64,000 nucleotides of DNA from Affinundibacterium nitidum (GCF_014284155.1 NZ_JACOFZ010000001.1:1382545-1446544); one strand, 5' to 3'. Counted from the first letter of the stretch, positions 8,516-19,030 are shown. The notes: generated from the letters alone by a model not told the origin. A program made the numbers and translations.

Positions 8516-9408
8516 CTGAAAATACCTCTGCATTTCCCATAACGGATTTACTTAAAGCACACGCTAAAGATCTCGGCGGTGGTTTTGTCGTCCGCCGTTT
8601 GCTACCAGCAGTGCAGCGGCAAGCCGTTGGGCCGTTTATCTTTTTCGACCACTTCGGCCCAGTGACCGTCACGCCAGCAGATAATCATGATGTACGCCCT
8701 CATCCCCATATCGGCTTGGCGACCATCACCTATTTGTTTGACGGGGTCATCATGCACCGCGACAATCTGGGCTATGCACAACGCATAGAGCCTGGCGCGA
8801 TCAATCTCATGATTGCCGGCAATGGTATTGTGCATTCCGAACGCAAACCCGAAGAACAGAAAAATCAAACCTATGTCAACCATGGTTTGCAGTTGTGGAT
8901 CGCCGTACCGGAAGAAATGGAAGCCATTAATTCTTCATTTAGCCATACGCCGGCAGCAGCAATCCCTGAACTAAACATCGGCGCAGCCCAAGTTCGAGTG
9001 CTAGTCGGCAGTGCATTTGGTGCGACATCGCCGGTACCAACACTCTCACCGACCTTGTATCTTGACGTGCAATTGCCAGCAAACTCGAGTTGGCAACTAC
9101 CAATGTTGGCGGATGAACAGGCGATCTATCCAATTAGCGGTCACACTGAAGTCGATGATAAGACAATTGAAGATGGCAATATGCTGGTCATGCATCAACT
9201 ACGAGCGATTCGAAGCGGTGAAGATGGAGCGCGCTTTGTGGTTATTGGCGGCAAGAATTTGGGCAAACGCTTGATGTGGTGGAATTTTGTCGCGAGTAGT
9301 AAAGAAGCGATCGATGCCGCCGCGGTCATTTGGGAAAGCGCGCCAACCGAAGGGTCACTCAAACAAGTGCCTGGTGAGGTCGAACGCATTCCATTACCAC
9401 AACGCTAG
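8512..9408 (+). CDS. Pirin family bicupin protein
   Basis: A 298-residue protein with the pirin N-terminal cupin signature: FFDHFGP, then the metal-binding RPHPHIGLATITYLFDG and the HSER and HGLQLWIAVP blocks. A second C-terminal cupin follows. Pirins bind iron or another metal; some act as quercetin dioxygenases or redox-sensing cofactors, but the substrate of most bacterial members is unknown. Translational overlap with the OsmC gene suggests a joint role in oxidative stress. Confidence 0.9.
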   Translation: MTENTSAFPITDLLKAHAKDLGGGFVVRRLLPAVQRQAVGPFIFFDHFGPVTVTPADNHDVRPHPHIGLATITYLFDGVIMHRDNLGYAQRIEPGAINLMIAGNGIVHSERKPEEQKNQTYVNHGLQLWIAVPEEMEAINSSFSHTPAAAIPELNIGAAQVRVLVGSAFGATSPVPTLSPTLYLDVQLPANSSWQLPMLADEQAIYPISGHTEVDDKTIEDGNMLVMHQLRAIRSGEDGARFVVIGGKNLGKRLMWWNFVASSKEAIDAAAVIWESAPTEGSLKQVPGEVERIPLPQR

Positions 9409-9419
9409 GGCCTTCGCTC

Positions 9420-10343
9420 TTAAAAAATTGAACGTGCTGTCATTGTCGTAAACAATTCCAGCGCCATTACCCCCGCCAAAGAATTGCCGGCGGGGTCAAG
9501 TCCTGGTGACCATACGCAAACTGCGAGCTCACCAGGGACGACCGCTAAAATACCACCGCCGACACCAGACTTCGCTGGCAGTCCCACACGGAAAGCAAAG
9601 TCACCGGCTACGTCATAAGTGCCGCAGGTCAGCATCACGGCATTCAATCGTTTTGCTGAACTAGAATCGAGGATCTTTTGTCCGCTCCACGGAATCGTGC
9701 CGTGGTTCGCCAAAAAGCTCCCAGCTTTCGCCAATTCAAGACAGGTCATGGTGATGGAACATTGACGGCAATAGCTGTCGATGACCGTACTCACGGGGTT
9801 TTGAAGATTGCCGAAGTCTTTCATTAAATGCGCAATCGCATTATTGCGATGAGCATGTTTTTGTTCAGAGATGGCAACTTCTCGGTCAAAGTCAATTTTC
9901 AACTCGTCGGCCAACATACGCATAAACTGCAATACGGCGATGTCTGCTTGCACGAAGCGTTGCGCCAAGATATCGTTAATCACCAAAGCACCAGCATTGA
10001 TGAAAGGATTGCGTGGCACACCCCGCTCATACTCCAACTGCGTCAAGGAATTAAACGGATTGCCCGAAGGCTCTCGCCCTACCCGCTTCCAAATCGCATT
10101 GCCTTCGCGCTCGAACGCCAAAGCCAAAGCAAATAACTTGGTCACGCTTTGTGTGGAAAATTTTTGATGCGCATCACCTACCGTATAACTACTTCCGTCA
10201 AGACAATAGACGGCCATTCCAAAATGCTGCGGCGATACCTTAGACAATTCAGGAATATACGTCGCCACTTTTCCTTGTGATAGCAGGGGACGCACTTGTT
10301 CTTGTATGGTCTCGAGGATTTGTTGGTAGTCGATACTCATCAT
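9420..10343 (-). CDS. glsA: Glutaminase
   Basis: A 307-residue serine-dependent glutaminase that hydrolyses glutamine to glutamate and ammonia. The beta-lactamase-like fold shows the catalytic Ser-x-x-Lys in FSTQSVTKLF, NPFINAGA, and the late GVGGGILAVVPG block. The start is one of two adjacent ATGs at 10343/10340, preceded by AGAGAAG; this gives the usual length of just over 300 residues. A longer open frame to 10472 would run through the terminator of the upstream gene and is rejected. Confidence 0.94.
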   Translation of the reverse strand: MMSIDYQQILETIQEQVRPLLSQGKVATYIPELSKVSPQHFGMAVYCLDGSSYTVGDAHQKFSTQSVTKLFALALAFEREGNAIWKRVGREPSGNPFNSLTQLEYERGVPRNPFINAGALVINDILAQRFVQADIAVLQFMRMLADELKIDFDREVAISEQKHAHRNNAIAHLMKDFGNLQNPVSTVIDSYCRQCSITMTCLELAKAGSFLANHGTIPWSGQKILDSSSAKRLNAVMLTCGTYDVAGDFAFRVGLPAKSGVGGGILAVVPGELAVCVWSPGLDPAGNSLAGVMALELFTTMTARSIF

Positions 10344-10420
10344 GCACTTCTCTATTTGAATTAGAACGTAAGGCGCTGTACTTTTCCCACGATCAACAGA
10401 TCTATCAGACCCAACAATAT

Positions 10421-10459
10421 AAAAAAGCACGCGAACCCTTGGTGAGTAGGCGTGCTTTC
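10421..10459 (-). terminator. Rho-independent terminator of fbp
   Basis: On the minus strand the perfect 9-bp stem AAAGCACGC / GCGTGCTTT (10450-10458 and 10424-10432) encloses a 17-base loop and is followed by a short T-run. It lies about 30 bases past the fbp stop and before glsA, so the two genes have separate transcripts. Confidence 0.8.
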
Positions 10460-10487
10460 TATCATCAGGCATGAACCTGGGCCATCA

Positions 10488-11492
10488 CTATGCCTCGGTG
10501 TGATAACGTGTAATCAATTCCACTTCATTTTTCGAGCCCAAAAATACAGGCACACGTTGATGCAAGGCCGTCGGTTGGATATCGAGCATACGTTGTTTGC
10601 CATCGGTTGATGCGCCGCCTGCTTGCTCGACGATAAAGGACATAGGATTGGCTTCATACATCAAGCGCAATTTACCTGCCTTGTCCGGTTCACGCTTATC
10701 AGCTGGGTACATGAAAATACCGCCGCGATGCAAAATACGATGTACGTCAGCGACCATGGATGCAATCCAACGCATATTGTAGTTTTTGTTCAGTGGGCCT
10801 GTTTTACCAGCCAACATTTCGTCGACATAGCGCGTGACTGGCGGATACCAATGACGTACGTTAGACATATTAATGGCGAACTCTTGGGTATCGACTGGGA
10901 TTTGAATATTGCGTTCGGTCAGTACCCATGAACCCATTTCACGATCTAAGGTAAAACAATTGACGCCATTTCCTGTCGTTAAAATCAACATGGTTTGCGG
11001 GCCATAAATCGCATAGCCCGCCGCGACTTGTTGACTACCTTTTTGCATGAAGTCTTGTTCTGTCGGTGTTTGTACGCCTTCTGGCGCTTTCAATACAGAG
11101 AAAATAGTACCGATCGAGACATTCACATCGATATTGCTAGAACCATCGAGTGGATCGAACAAAAGCAAGTATTCGCCTTGCGGGTAACGGTTAGGAATTG
11201 GATGGATCGTTTCCATTTCTTCCGATGCCATCGCCGCCAAATGACCGCCCCATTCATTGGCTTCGAGCAGAATTTCATTCGACAAAATATCGAGCTTCTT
11301 CTGTACTTCGCCTTGTACGTTTTCTGTATGAGCGGTACCCAAAACTTCGCCCAAAGCACCCTTACCAACCGCGTGGCTAATGGTTTTACAAGCACGCGCC
11401 ACCACTTCAATCAATAAGCGCAATTCCGCTGGAATGCTATTATTGAGCCTTTGTTCTTCGACTAAAAATCGAGTCAGACTAATTCGTTTCAT
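10488..11492 (-). CDS. fbp: Fructose-1,6-bisphosphatase, class I
   Basis: A 334-residue enzyme that removes the 1-phosphate of fructose-1,6-bisphosphate in gluconeogenesis. The metal and substrate site [17 protein letters not shown] is intact, and [10 protein letters not shown] and GGASTDG follow near the C-terminus. The length is normal for class I. It is a single gene with its own terminator, downstream of pepN on the same strand. Confidence 0.97.
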   Translation of the reverse strand: MKRISLTRFLVEEQRLNNSIPAELRLLIEVVARACKTISHAVGKGALGEVLGTAHTENVQGEVQKKLDILSNEILLEANEWGGHLAAMASEEMETIHPIPNRYPQGEYLLLFDPLDGSSNIDVNVSIGTIFSVLKAPEGVQTPTEQDFMQKGSQQVAAGYAIYGPQTMLILTTGNGVNCFTLDREMGSWVLTERNIQIPVDTQEFAINMSNVRHWYPPVTRYVDEMLAGKTGPLNKNYNMRWIASMVADVHRILHRGGIFMYPADKREPDKAGKLRLMYEANPMSFIVEQAGGASTDGKQRMLDIQPTALHQRVPVFLGSKNEVELITRYHTEA

Positions 11493-11546
11493 ATGTTTCC
11501 TTCATTAAAATAAATCTAGTTGGCAGCATGGTGTACATGCCGCGCT

Positions 11547-14234
11547 TTACGATGCGGCGAGCGCTTTACTCACGACTTCCAATACATCTTTGGATAAATT
11601 CTTGGTGGCTGCGACTTTTTCTAAAGCTAGTTTCATCAGGGCTTGATTGGTGACCGGATACTTTGTCCAACGATCTAAACTACGAGACAAACGTGCCGCC
11701 ACTTGCGGGTTGAGTTTGTTCAAGGCGATGACACTATCCGCCCACAAGGCGTAACCACTGCCGTCCACAGCATGGAAGCGTGCAGGATTCGCATTGCAGA
11801 ATACAAACAACAAACTGCGTGCACGATTCGGATTACTCAAACTAAAAGCGGGATGCTTCATCAATGACTTCATCTGCACCACGTCTGTAGTTGGCGCTGA
11901 GGCCTGCAGTGTGAACCATTTATCGATGACCAAAGCTTCATTCTTGAACTCAGTGTAGAAGTGCTTCAAGACTTGCTCACGCGTTTTTTGATGAGCTTTG
12001 TCCGTCGCGGTCGAGCAATGCAACATGGCGGTCAGCGCAGCCATGCGATCTGTCATGTTTTCCGCTTCTTGATACTGCGTATGCGCTAAGGCATAGGTCG
12101 CCGCATCCGGCCACTCCACCAAATAGGCGAGCGCACAATTCTTCAGCGCTCGTTTGCCCGCGGAGGCCGCGTCTGCTTTGTATTTACCTGGCGTGAGATT
12201 ATTTTGATAGGCTTCGAGCAAATCTGCTTTCAGTGCTTGTGCCAATGTCGCGCGCACAAACTGACGAGCTTGGTGAATACTGATCGGGTCAGCTATCGTC
12301 ATTTCTTCGGCGATCATGGTTTCCGATGGCAAGGTCAGCACCAACTCACGGAATGCGGGATCTAAGTTTTTATCGTTGAGCGTTTTGCGCAAGGCTTCGA
12401 TGAATATCGCATCGAGTTCTAAGACATGACCCTGCTGAACAGCCTCGACCAACTTCAACAAGCGACGCATTGCCAAACGTTGGCCCGCTTCCCAGCGACA
12501 GAAGGCATCGCTGTCGTGCGCTAAGAGGTGCGCTAATTGTTGATCGCTGTATTCAAACTCCAAAACGACAGGCGCAGAGAAGTTACGTAGCAAAGACGGC
12601 GTTGGTTCTTGCTCGATACCGGTAAAAGTGAAAGTGTGCTCTGCATCGGTGAGTTCCAACACCATAGACTTAGGTGCGTCTTTTACTTTTGCGCCCGCTA
12701 ACTGCAAGGCAAACTCGCTGCCATCGGCTTTCAATAAACCTAGTGCAAACGGAATATGGAATGGCTGTTTGTTTTCCTGGCCCGCTGTACTCGGGCAAGA
12801 CTGTTGTACATTTAAAGTATAAGTCTTTGCTTTCGCATCATAATGCGCCTTGACCGCGACACGTGGAGTACCAGCTTGGCTATACCAACGCTCAAACTGC
12901 GTAAGGTCACGTCCATTAGCGTCCGCCATCGCAGCGCGAAAATCATCACAAGTCACCGCTTGTCCATCATGACGTTGAAAATACAAGTCCATACCTTTGC
13001 GGAAGCCTTCGTGGCCCAGCAAGGTGTAGTACATACGGACGACTTCGGAACCTTTTTCGTAGACGGTGACCGTATAAAAATTATTGATTTCAACGAAGGA
13101 ATCAGGACGTACTGGGTGCGACATCGGCCCCGCATCTTCGGGGAATTGGAACTGCCGTAGAACGCGTACATCTTCGATACGTTTCACGGCACGGCCCGTC
13201 TCATTACCGACCAAATCGCCGGAAAATTCTTGGTCACGGAAAACTGTCAAACCTTCCTTCAAGGACAATTGGAACCAGTCGCGACAGGTGACGCGATTAC
13301 CGGTCCAATTATGGAAGTATTCATGTCCCACGACAGACTCAATACCGGCGTAATCGATATCGGTTGCCGTACGTGAATTGGCTAACACATATTTCGTATT
13401 GAAAATATTGAGGCCCTTATTCTCCATGGCGCCCATATTGAAATCGCTGGTGGCGACGATCATAAAGCGATCGAGATCAAGCTCGAGGCCAAAGCGTTCT
13501 TCATCCCAACGAATGCTGTTCTTGAGCGAATCCATCGCGTGCTGAGTTTTATCGAGATTACCCTCTTCGACCCACACTTGCAGCAAAACCTTACGACCGG
13601 ATTTCAGTTTGTAATTTTCTTCTTGGCAAACTAACTTACCTGCAACGAGAGCGAACAGATACGATGGCTTCTTGAATGGGTCTTCCCACTTGGCGTAATG
13701 ACGGCCGTCACCCAAATCACCTTGTTCAATCAGATTGCCGTTGGACAGTAAAACTGGATACTGCTTTTTGTCGCCGCGCAGCATCACAGTGTAGGTCGCC
13801 ATCACGTCAGGACGATCGGGGAAGTAAGTAATTTTGCGGAAGCCTTCTGCTTCGCACTGGGTGAAGAAATTACCATTCGACACGTACAAACCCGACATCG
13901 TCGTGTTCTTATCAGCAGCGATACTCGTTTCAATCTCGAGCGTGATGTCGTCCGGCACATTGCTGATGACTAAACGTTCTTTGGTCAGCGTATAGGCTGA
14001 TTTCTTCAAGTTAACACCGTTGATTCGCAATTGATGCAACTTGAGATCTTCGCCAAATAAGACCAAATCTTTTTCACTACTATCGTGGTTGCGACGCATC
14101 TTGATGCGTGTTGCCACATGGGTGCGTTTGGGGTCGAGATCAAATCCCATTTCAACCGTGTCCACCCAAAATCCTGGGGCAACATAATCTTTACGATAAA
14201 TAGTAGTGCTTACATCTTGATTGGTATTTCGCAT
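11547..14234 (-). CDS. pepN: Aminopeptidase N (M1 family)
   Basis: An 895-residue zinc aminopeptidase. The exopeptidase motif GAMENKGLN and the zinc site HEYFHNWTGNRVTCRDWFQLSLKEG (HExxH, then E 19 residues on) are intact, followed by the Ig-like and C-terminal helical domains expected of the E. coli PepN type. It is a cytoplasmic general aminopeptidase in late protein degradation. ATG 14234 is preferred; a GTG three codons upstream (14243) is possible. The 54-base gap to fbp allows readthrough. Confidence 0.96.
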   Translation of the reverse strand: MRNTNQDVSTTIYRKDYVAPGFWVDTVEMGFDLDPKRTHVATRIKMRRNHDSSEKDLVLFGEDLKLHQLRINGVNLKKSAYTLTKERLVISNVPDDITLEIETSIAADKNTTMSGLYVSNGNFFTQCEAEGFRKITYFPDRPDVMATYTVMLRGDKKQYPVLLSNGNLIEQGDLGDGRHYAKWEDPFKKPSYLFALVAGKLVCQEENYKLKSGRKVLLQVWVEEGNLDKTQHAMDSLKNSIRWDEERFGLELDLDRFMIVATSDFNMGAMENKGLNIFNTKYVLANSRTATDIDYAGIESVVGHEYFHNWTGNRVTCRDWFQLSLKEGLTVFRDQEFSGDLVGNETGRAVKRIEDVRVLRQFQFPEDAGPMSHPVRPDSFVEINNFYTVTVYEKGSEVVRMYYTLLGHEGFRKGMDLYFQRHDGQAVTCDDFRAAMADANGRDLTQFERWYSQAGTPRVAVKAHYDAKAKTYTLNVQQSCPSTAGQENKQPFHIPFALGLLKADGSEFALQLAGAKVKDAPKSMVLELTDAEHTFTFTGIEQEPTPSLLRNFSAPVVLEFEYSDQQLAHLLAHDSDAFCRWEAGQRLAMRRLLKLVEAVQQGHVLELDAIFIEALRKTLNDKNLDPAFRELVLTLPSETMIAEEMTIADPISIHQARQFVRATLAQALKADLLEAYQNNLTPGKYKADAASAGKRALKNCALAYLVEWPDAATYALAHTQYQEAENMTDRMAALTAMLHCSTATDKAHQKTREQVLKHFYTEFKNEALVIDKWFTLQASAPTTDVVQMKSLMKHPAFSLSNPNRARSLLFVFCNANPARFHAVDGSGYALWADSVIALNKLNPQVAARLSRSLDRWTKYPVTNQALMKLALEKVAATKNLSKDVLEVVSKALAAS

Positions 14235-14555
14235 GCGGTTCACTTCAGAAAAGAAATCTACGTTCTAAGCCCTATTGGCCCAAACCAAGCTCTCGAACAT
14301 TGGGTAGACGGGAAAAGCGCTATTTTACCAAGTGCGGCAAGGGATTAGACTGAATTCCTCGCACAAGCTACAGCACTAAAACTACATTAGCATTTTAACA
14401 TGCGCTTTAACGCACAAAACATGTTCGTCCTTAAGTGGTATCTTGCTTGGGAGAGCGTTACAAACTTTCACAGACTTTTCGTGATCTTTGTGACATGATA
14501 CAGTCGCTCTTTGAAGTATTTCGCTCAAGTTTGTTAGCAACACCGGAGAAACACC
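14235..14555. promoter_or_regulatory. Divergent intergenic region pepN / lipoprotein
   Basis: This 321-base stretch separates divergent genes. It is AT-rich near 14360-14420 and holds no ORF with a good ribosome site. The right part (about 14480-14510, TTTGTGACATGATACAGT) could hold the lipoprotein promoter, but the elements are not clear enough to place. ACCGGAG precedes the lipoprotein ATG. Confidence 0.4.
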
Positions 14556-15260
14556 ATGAAACCCTTAATCAACGTCGGTCTGATGTCTGGCTTAGTTCTG
14601 GCAATGAGTCTGCTGACTGGGTGCGCAAGCACTTACTCAAGCCATGTCACTACAGTCAATCAGTTACCCACTAATTTTGCTGAAAAAACTTATCAAATTG
14701 ATCTCGCCAAAGAACAAGCGGAAACACCTGAATTTATTCATGCTGCCGAAGATGTAAGAGTGCGCCTAGCTGAGCTGGGTTTCAATGAAGTCAAACAAGA
14801 CGCCGCTCCGTCACTCAAAATTGCACTCGGCCTCAATACTCGTCCTAGCGACACAGAAATCATCTCTCCATATGGCAGCATGCGTTTTGTCATGACCCCT
14901 TATGGCACGATCATTCCAGTAAGCGGATTCATGACAACACGTTTGTATTCGCCCTACCTGCGTATGCCCTATCGTCGCTTTTATTCGCGTTGGTATGATC
15001 CATTCTATTCGCCGTTTTATTTTGGTCGGCATGTAGATCCATTTTATTCACCTTATGCAGTACGCCAGTACTACACACATGAACTCAACTTAGCGATTGT
15101 TGAAGCGAGCAGCAATAAACCCATCTATCAGGTGAGCGCACGGGCGGAGAAGTCGGACCCAGAAATCGACCAACAAATTCCTTTTTTAGTTGAGAGTGCA
15201 TTGCGCAATTTCCCAGCAAAGACCGGAAAAGAATGGGTGGTATTGAAACTAGAAAAATAG
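14556..15260 (+). CDS. DUF4136-type outer-membrane lipoprotein
   Basis: A 234-residue exported lipoprotein. The signal peptide ends in the lipobox LLTGC (Cys23), and the next residues, ASTYSS, lack the Asp+2 inner-membrane retention signal, so outer-membrane placement is expected. The body resembles DUF4136 proteins. A Tyr/Phe/Arg-rich middle section (about 125-172), with repeated FYSP and YSPY units, is unusual and may be flexible and surface-exposed. Function unknown. It stands alone, with a terminator about 30 bases downstream. Confidence 0.8.
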   Translation: MKPLINVGLMSGLVLAMSLLTGCASTYSSHVTTVNQLPTNFAEKTYQIDLAKEQAETPEFIHAAEDVRVRLAELGFNEVKQDAAPSLKIALGLNTRPSDTEIISPYGSMRFVMTPYGTIIPVSGFMTTRLYSPYLRMPYRRFYSRWYDPFYSPFYFGRHVDPFYSPYAVRQYYTHELNLAIVEASSNKPIYQVSARAEKSDPEIDQQIPFLVESALRNFPAKTGKEWVVLKLEK

Positions 15261-15288
15261 CCTTGATGCCAAACGAATGCATCTAAAG

Positions 15289-15327
15289 AAAACGGCTCCT
15301 GTATCACTACAGCAGCCGTTTTTCTTT
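15289..15327. terminator. Bidirectional terminator between convergent genes
   Basis: The inverted repeat AAAACGGCT (15289-15297) / AGCCGTTTTT (15314-15323) with a 16-base loop is flanked by A/T runs. It lies between the convergent lipoprotein and DUF1631 genes and can serve both, better for the plus strand. Confidence 0.75.
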
Positions 15328-15351
15328 ATGTAAATATGTAAAGGTGAAAGA

Positions 15352-17574
15352 CTAGCTTGCTAATTCACGAAGTGCAAAAGTCATTGCACGATCAACCAAC
15401 GAGTTTGCGACCACCGTCGTCACATCTCCATTGCGGCAACGACGCACCAACTCTTCTCCAGAAATCGAGAATGCGCCAGCACCTTGGCGATTAGTGAAAA
15501 TAAAACTCGTACGTTTAGGGCTGATCCAAGCCAATTTATACCGTGAAACTTGGTCTAATTCATCTGTGAAGTCTAACCACATGCCGATATCTAGCTCATC
15601 GACGTGCTTACTGGCTTCATCATCGAGATGGGCTTGTTTATCGTGCACAAAGCGATCTAAACGACGATTACTCGCACGTTGTGCAATATTCACAGCGATT
15701 TCTAATTGACGGCGTGGCGATAATTCCAGCGGCGCCCTCGCCATCGCAGCATGACGTTCCGCTAGCTTAGAAAAGAATAAAACGCGTTCAGGTTCATCCC
15801 AACGAATCGCATTCAACCATGCATTTAACAAGGTCAGCATGGCTGGCAGTTTCGCAATTAATTCTTTACGCTCATCGGCGCTGTTTTTCGGCTTCAAACT
15901 CCAGATCAAATCATCCATAGTCTTCAGCGCATTTTCTAAGGCGTGTGGTTTCTCATCTTTCACACTATGTGCGATGGTCAGGATTCGTATCCATTGCTCT
16001 TGCAAGAAACTTTCTAAGAAACCTGCGACCTCACCTGTTTCGACACGAATTGCCACATCATGCTCGGCAAATTCACGAGAAATCCGCATTTTTTCTTCGG
16101 TCAGCGCGGTTTGCACGGGCTGGCTAATCGCTTCCTGTGCACGTTGCTCTTCCTCTTTCAGGAAATTTTCAAGGTCAGTCACCACATTCGAAAACAAATC
16201 GATTTGTTGATCAAATTCGGATTGCACCCGCTCGATCACATCACCAATTTTCTCCAATAACGGATCTCTTTCAGCGTCCAATACTAGACCCGAACTGCCG
16301 AGAATATCCATCAAAGTTCGCGCAGGATGCGAGTCGCGCAAGAAAAAATCGATATCACTTAAAGCCACACGCAAAATTGGTATTTGCAATTGTGCGATTA
16401 AGCGTTTGATGTCGTCTCGCAAAGTTTGATCAGCCAGAATGTAATCAAAGATACGTGCCAACAATTCGATCGAATTTCTCTCAATTACGCTTAAACGTAA
16501 AGCAGATGCGGTTTTCAACAATTTACGTAAATTCGACTTATACGGAAATTCCTCAAGTTCTTCCTTCGAGAAATTTTTCTGCATCTCGACCAAGTCTTCG
16601 AAGAATTGGCGATCAACCGTTTCTTTATCGAGTTCATCTAATTGATTTTGTGCTTCAATCGTGCTGTCTAAAGCTGCGCGCTCTTCGTTCAAATCCATCA
16701 TCGAAACTGGCGCATCTTCCAAGGAAATCGGCGCCAACTCGACATCACCAGAAAATACCTTTTTCAACTTCGCTTGCATTAAAGGATTTTGCGCGATCGG
16801 CGTCGCCGCTGGCAAAAAGGAATGCAAACCATGTGTACCTTCCATGGCATCGTCACCATCTGGACGTATCCCTTTCGACATCAGCTCTTGATTAATCTCT
16901 TCTAAAATCGGTGTCAGTTGGATGAAGATCTGTGGCTGTAGCAAACGCAAAACGACAAGATGAGAATCAGGGTTGGGATCAAGCTCTTGCCAAGCCTTGT
17001 ACACAGAATTGATGAACAGTTCTGGTCGGAATGGGTTCTGTGACACGTCGATAGGCATGCGGTTTAAGATCCGCCCAATCAAGGTGTTTAACATCACCAA
17101 AGGCTCTGCACTCGTCACTTCCAGTGTTTGACTAGCATGGCGAAGCAGGATTTTTTCTTCCATCTGCTCATAGGTTTGCGCCGTATTATCTAAGTACAGA
17201 TCTTCTTTTTTGGCACGCTTACGAGTATTAAAAATACTCACTTCTTTACTTAGAACTGCCGTGATATGCCCCGCAACCAATCGATAAAACGCGGTGTTAT
17301 TGCGCTTCAACAGCAAATGCGCGTCAAGACTCGTTTTTGCGTCCTCGGGGCGTACAGCCTGATCAGATAGGCGAAATAGCTCATCCGCCAAACGATTCGC
17401 GAATGCCTCTAATTGCGACGAAGCTAAATTCGCCGCCAAAGGAACTAAGTTCTGTAATAACAATAAACGCGAAGCATTCGACGAAGCAGCCTTACGTCCG
17501 GCATCACTAGTGGCATGCCCGGAAGACTTCTTCGCGGTGATAGTCTCAGGAGATGGGTGTGGGATTGTATCCAT
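15352..17574 (-). CDS. DUF1631 family protein
   Basis: A 740-residue cytoplasmic protein with no signal peptide, largely helical and acidic, matching in length and character the DUF1631 proteins found across beta- and gammaproteobacteria. Their function is not established; proximity to cyclic-di-GMP or PilZ-type proteins has been suggested in other genomes. Near the C-terminus a small domain (WLDFTDELDQVSRYKLAWIS) resembles a PilZ-like barrel strand pattern, which is inference. ATG 17574 is chosen over a TTG at 17586. The small membrane-protein gene lies 21 bases upstream. Confidence 0.8.
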   Translation of the reverse strand: MDTIPHPSPETITAKKSSGHATSDAGRKAASSNASRLLLLQNLVPLAANLASSQLEAFANRLADELFRLSDQAVRPEDAKTSLDAHLLLKRNNTAFYRLVAGHITAVLSKEVSIFNTRKRAKKEDLYLDNTAQTYEQMEEKILLRHASQTLEVTSAEPLVMLNTLIGRILNRMPIDVSQNPFRPELFINSVYKAWQELDPNPDSHLVVLRLLQPQIFIQLTPILEEINQELMSKGIRPDGDDAMEGTHGLHSFLPAATPIAQNPLMQAKLKKVFSGDVELAPISLEDAPVSMMDLNEERAALDSTIEAQNQLDELDKETVDRQFFEDLVEMQKNFSKEELEEFPYKSNLRKLLKTASALRLSVIERNSIELLARIFDYILADQTLRDDIKRLIAQLQIPILRVALSDIDFFLRDSHPARTLMDILGSSGLVLDAERDPLLEKIGDVIERVQSEFDQQIDLFSNVVTDLENFLKEEEQRAQEAISQPVQTALTEEKMRISREFAEHDVAIRVETGEVAGFLESFLQEQWIRILTIAHSVKDEKPHALENALKTMDDLIWSLKPKNSADERKELIAKLPAMLTLLNAWLNAIRWDEPERVLFFSKLAERHAAMARAPLELSPRRQLEIAVNIAQRASNRRLDRFVHDKQAHLDDEASKHVDELDIGMWLDFTDELDQVSRYKLAWISPKRTSFIFTNRQGAGAFSISGEELVRRCRNGDVTTVVANSLVDRAMTFALRELAS

Positions 17575-17595
17575 GTTTTGTGCCAATGTGATGCG

Positions 17596-17742
17596 TTACG
17601 GTGTGTAATAAGCTTCGGTCGCAAAGGTAATCACAACGATCAAAGCAACCGCTGAAATTAACACCAACAACAACCGACCGAACCGAGGGCTATCATCTCG
17701 TGGCTTGGTGGGCACCGCATCATCAATCTTGTTCTCCGCCAT
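17596..17742 (-). CDS. Small single-pass membrane protein
   Basis: A 48-residue protein from ATG 17742, which has GAGAAAG six bases upstream; a frame open to 17802 lacks such a site. A charged N-terminus is followed by one membrane segment (RLLLVLISAVALIVVITFA, roughly residues 23-41). It probably shares a transcript with the DUF1631 gene 21 bases downstream. No family recognised. Confidence 0.6.
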   Translation of the reverse strand: MAENKIDDAVPTKPRDDSPRFGRLLLVLISAVALIVVITFATEAYYTP

Positions 17743-18041
17743 ATGAAACTTTCTCGTATCCTCAGGATATCTCGTTGTGTTTAGGTAAATTATTCTCGAC
17801 ACACTCTCACGGGCTCTTCGCGAAAGACGCTCTAGTAACGAATAAAAAACTTAGTATAAGTGCTTTTCGCAGAGATAGGCAGCAATCCTAGCCCAGCGGC
17901 ACAACAATTGCCCGTAGATTGCTCGATTAGCCAACAAAAATTATCTAAAAGTTATCCAAGCATTGCAATTTTTCTGTGCTAAAACAAGGAAAGAGACAAC
18001 ACCACTTCGAAAAAAAATGGGAATTGTCTTCGGTACTCGTT

Positions 18042-18947
18042 TTACTTTCTCCCCAACAGATACATACCAGCGATCACTAAGCCTGCCCCCATCATTTGCC
18101 AACTACTGACTTGTTCTTGCAAGAAAATGGTCCCCAGCGCCAGGGTCGATACCGGACCGATCATCCCAGCCTGAGAAGCCACGGCAGCACCAACGCGTTT
18201 GACTGCAAACATCGTCAAAAAGACCGGAAACACAGTACAGAATATCGCGTTAATTACAGACAAACCCAGTACTGGCAAGGGTTGTTGAAAGGTCTCGATT
18301 GGGCGCAAAATAAGAAATTGCCCTATGCAGGCCACGCTTGAAATACACATGGCGTAAGACACTAAACGCAATGAACCCAAACGAGCCACCATTTCGCCCG
18401 ATTGAATCAAGTAAGTCGCATAAGCAATCGCCGAGCCTAATACCAGCCCCGCGCCCAATACCACTTGTTTGCCGTTGAAACTGAGGTCATGCATAAATAC
18501 CAGCACAATGCCAAGATAAGCGACAAGCAGAGAAATCCATTGCGCCTTGCGAATGGGGCGTTTGAACCACACGGCGTGAATAAACAACACAAAGGATGGC
18601 GTCAAGAACAGAATCAAACGTTCCAACCCAGCAGAAATGTATTGCAGCCCGAGGAAATCAAGAAAACTCGATAAGTAATAACCCACCAATCCTAGGAACA
18701 AAATCCGCCAGCGGTCACTAGAAGATAGCGCTAGATTTTTACGAGACTGCCACCAAGCAATTGCCGCAAAAATAGGCAAGGAAAACATCATCCGAAACGC
18801 AATCAAGGTCACCGCATCAACGGGGTAGCGATAGATGAGTTTGGCGACAATCGCTTTCGTCGAAAACAAGATCGCCCCCGCGATTGCTAGTCCGAGACCG
18901 ATCCAATGATGGCGATGAGGTGACTGCTCTGATACAGTAGAGTCCAC
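18042..18947 (-). CDS. DMT superfamily (EamA) transporter
   Basis: A 301-residue inner-membrane protein with about ten hydrophobic helices in two EamA halves, the usual layout of drug/metabolite exporters. The preferred start is GTG 18947, with GGAAG just upstream and the first helix beginning soon after (HHWIGLGLAIAGAIL). The open frame reaches 19067, but that would add a non-membrane tail and cover the palindromic operator at 19031-19051. Substrate unknown. Confidence 0.82.
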   Translation of the reverse strand: MDSTVSEQSPHRHHWIGLGLAIAGAILFSTKAIVAKLIYRYPVDAVTLIAFRMMFSLPIFAAIAWWQSRKNLALSSSDRWRILFLGLVGYYLSSFLDFLGLQYISAGLERLILFLTPSFVLFIHAVWFKRPIRKAQWISLLVAYLGIVLVFMHDLSFNGKQVVLGAGLVLGSAIAYATYLIQSGEMVARLGSLRLVSYAMCISSVACIGQFLILRPIETFQQPLPVLGLSVINAIFCTVFPVFLTMFAVKRVGAAVASQAGMIGPVSTLALGTIFLQEQVSSWQMMGAGLVIAGMYLLGRK

Positions 18948-19030
18948 GTGTACTTCCGATGCTAAGTGGTGAAGAGATGAGGGCTGAAGCGACCCCACTT
19001 TATAGCATTTTTCGCACATCCTCGCAGAAA

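Noticed and set aside
10344-10472. Longer N-terminus of glutaminase
   Set aside because: It runs through the fbp terminator and exceeds the normal family length; paired ATGs at 10343/10340 have AGAGAAG upstream.
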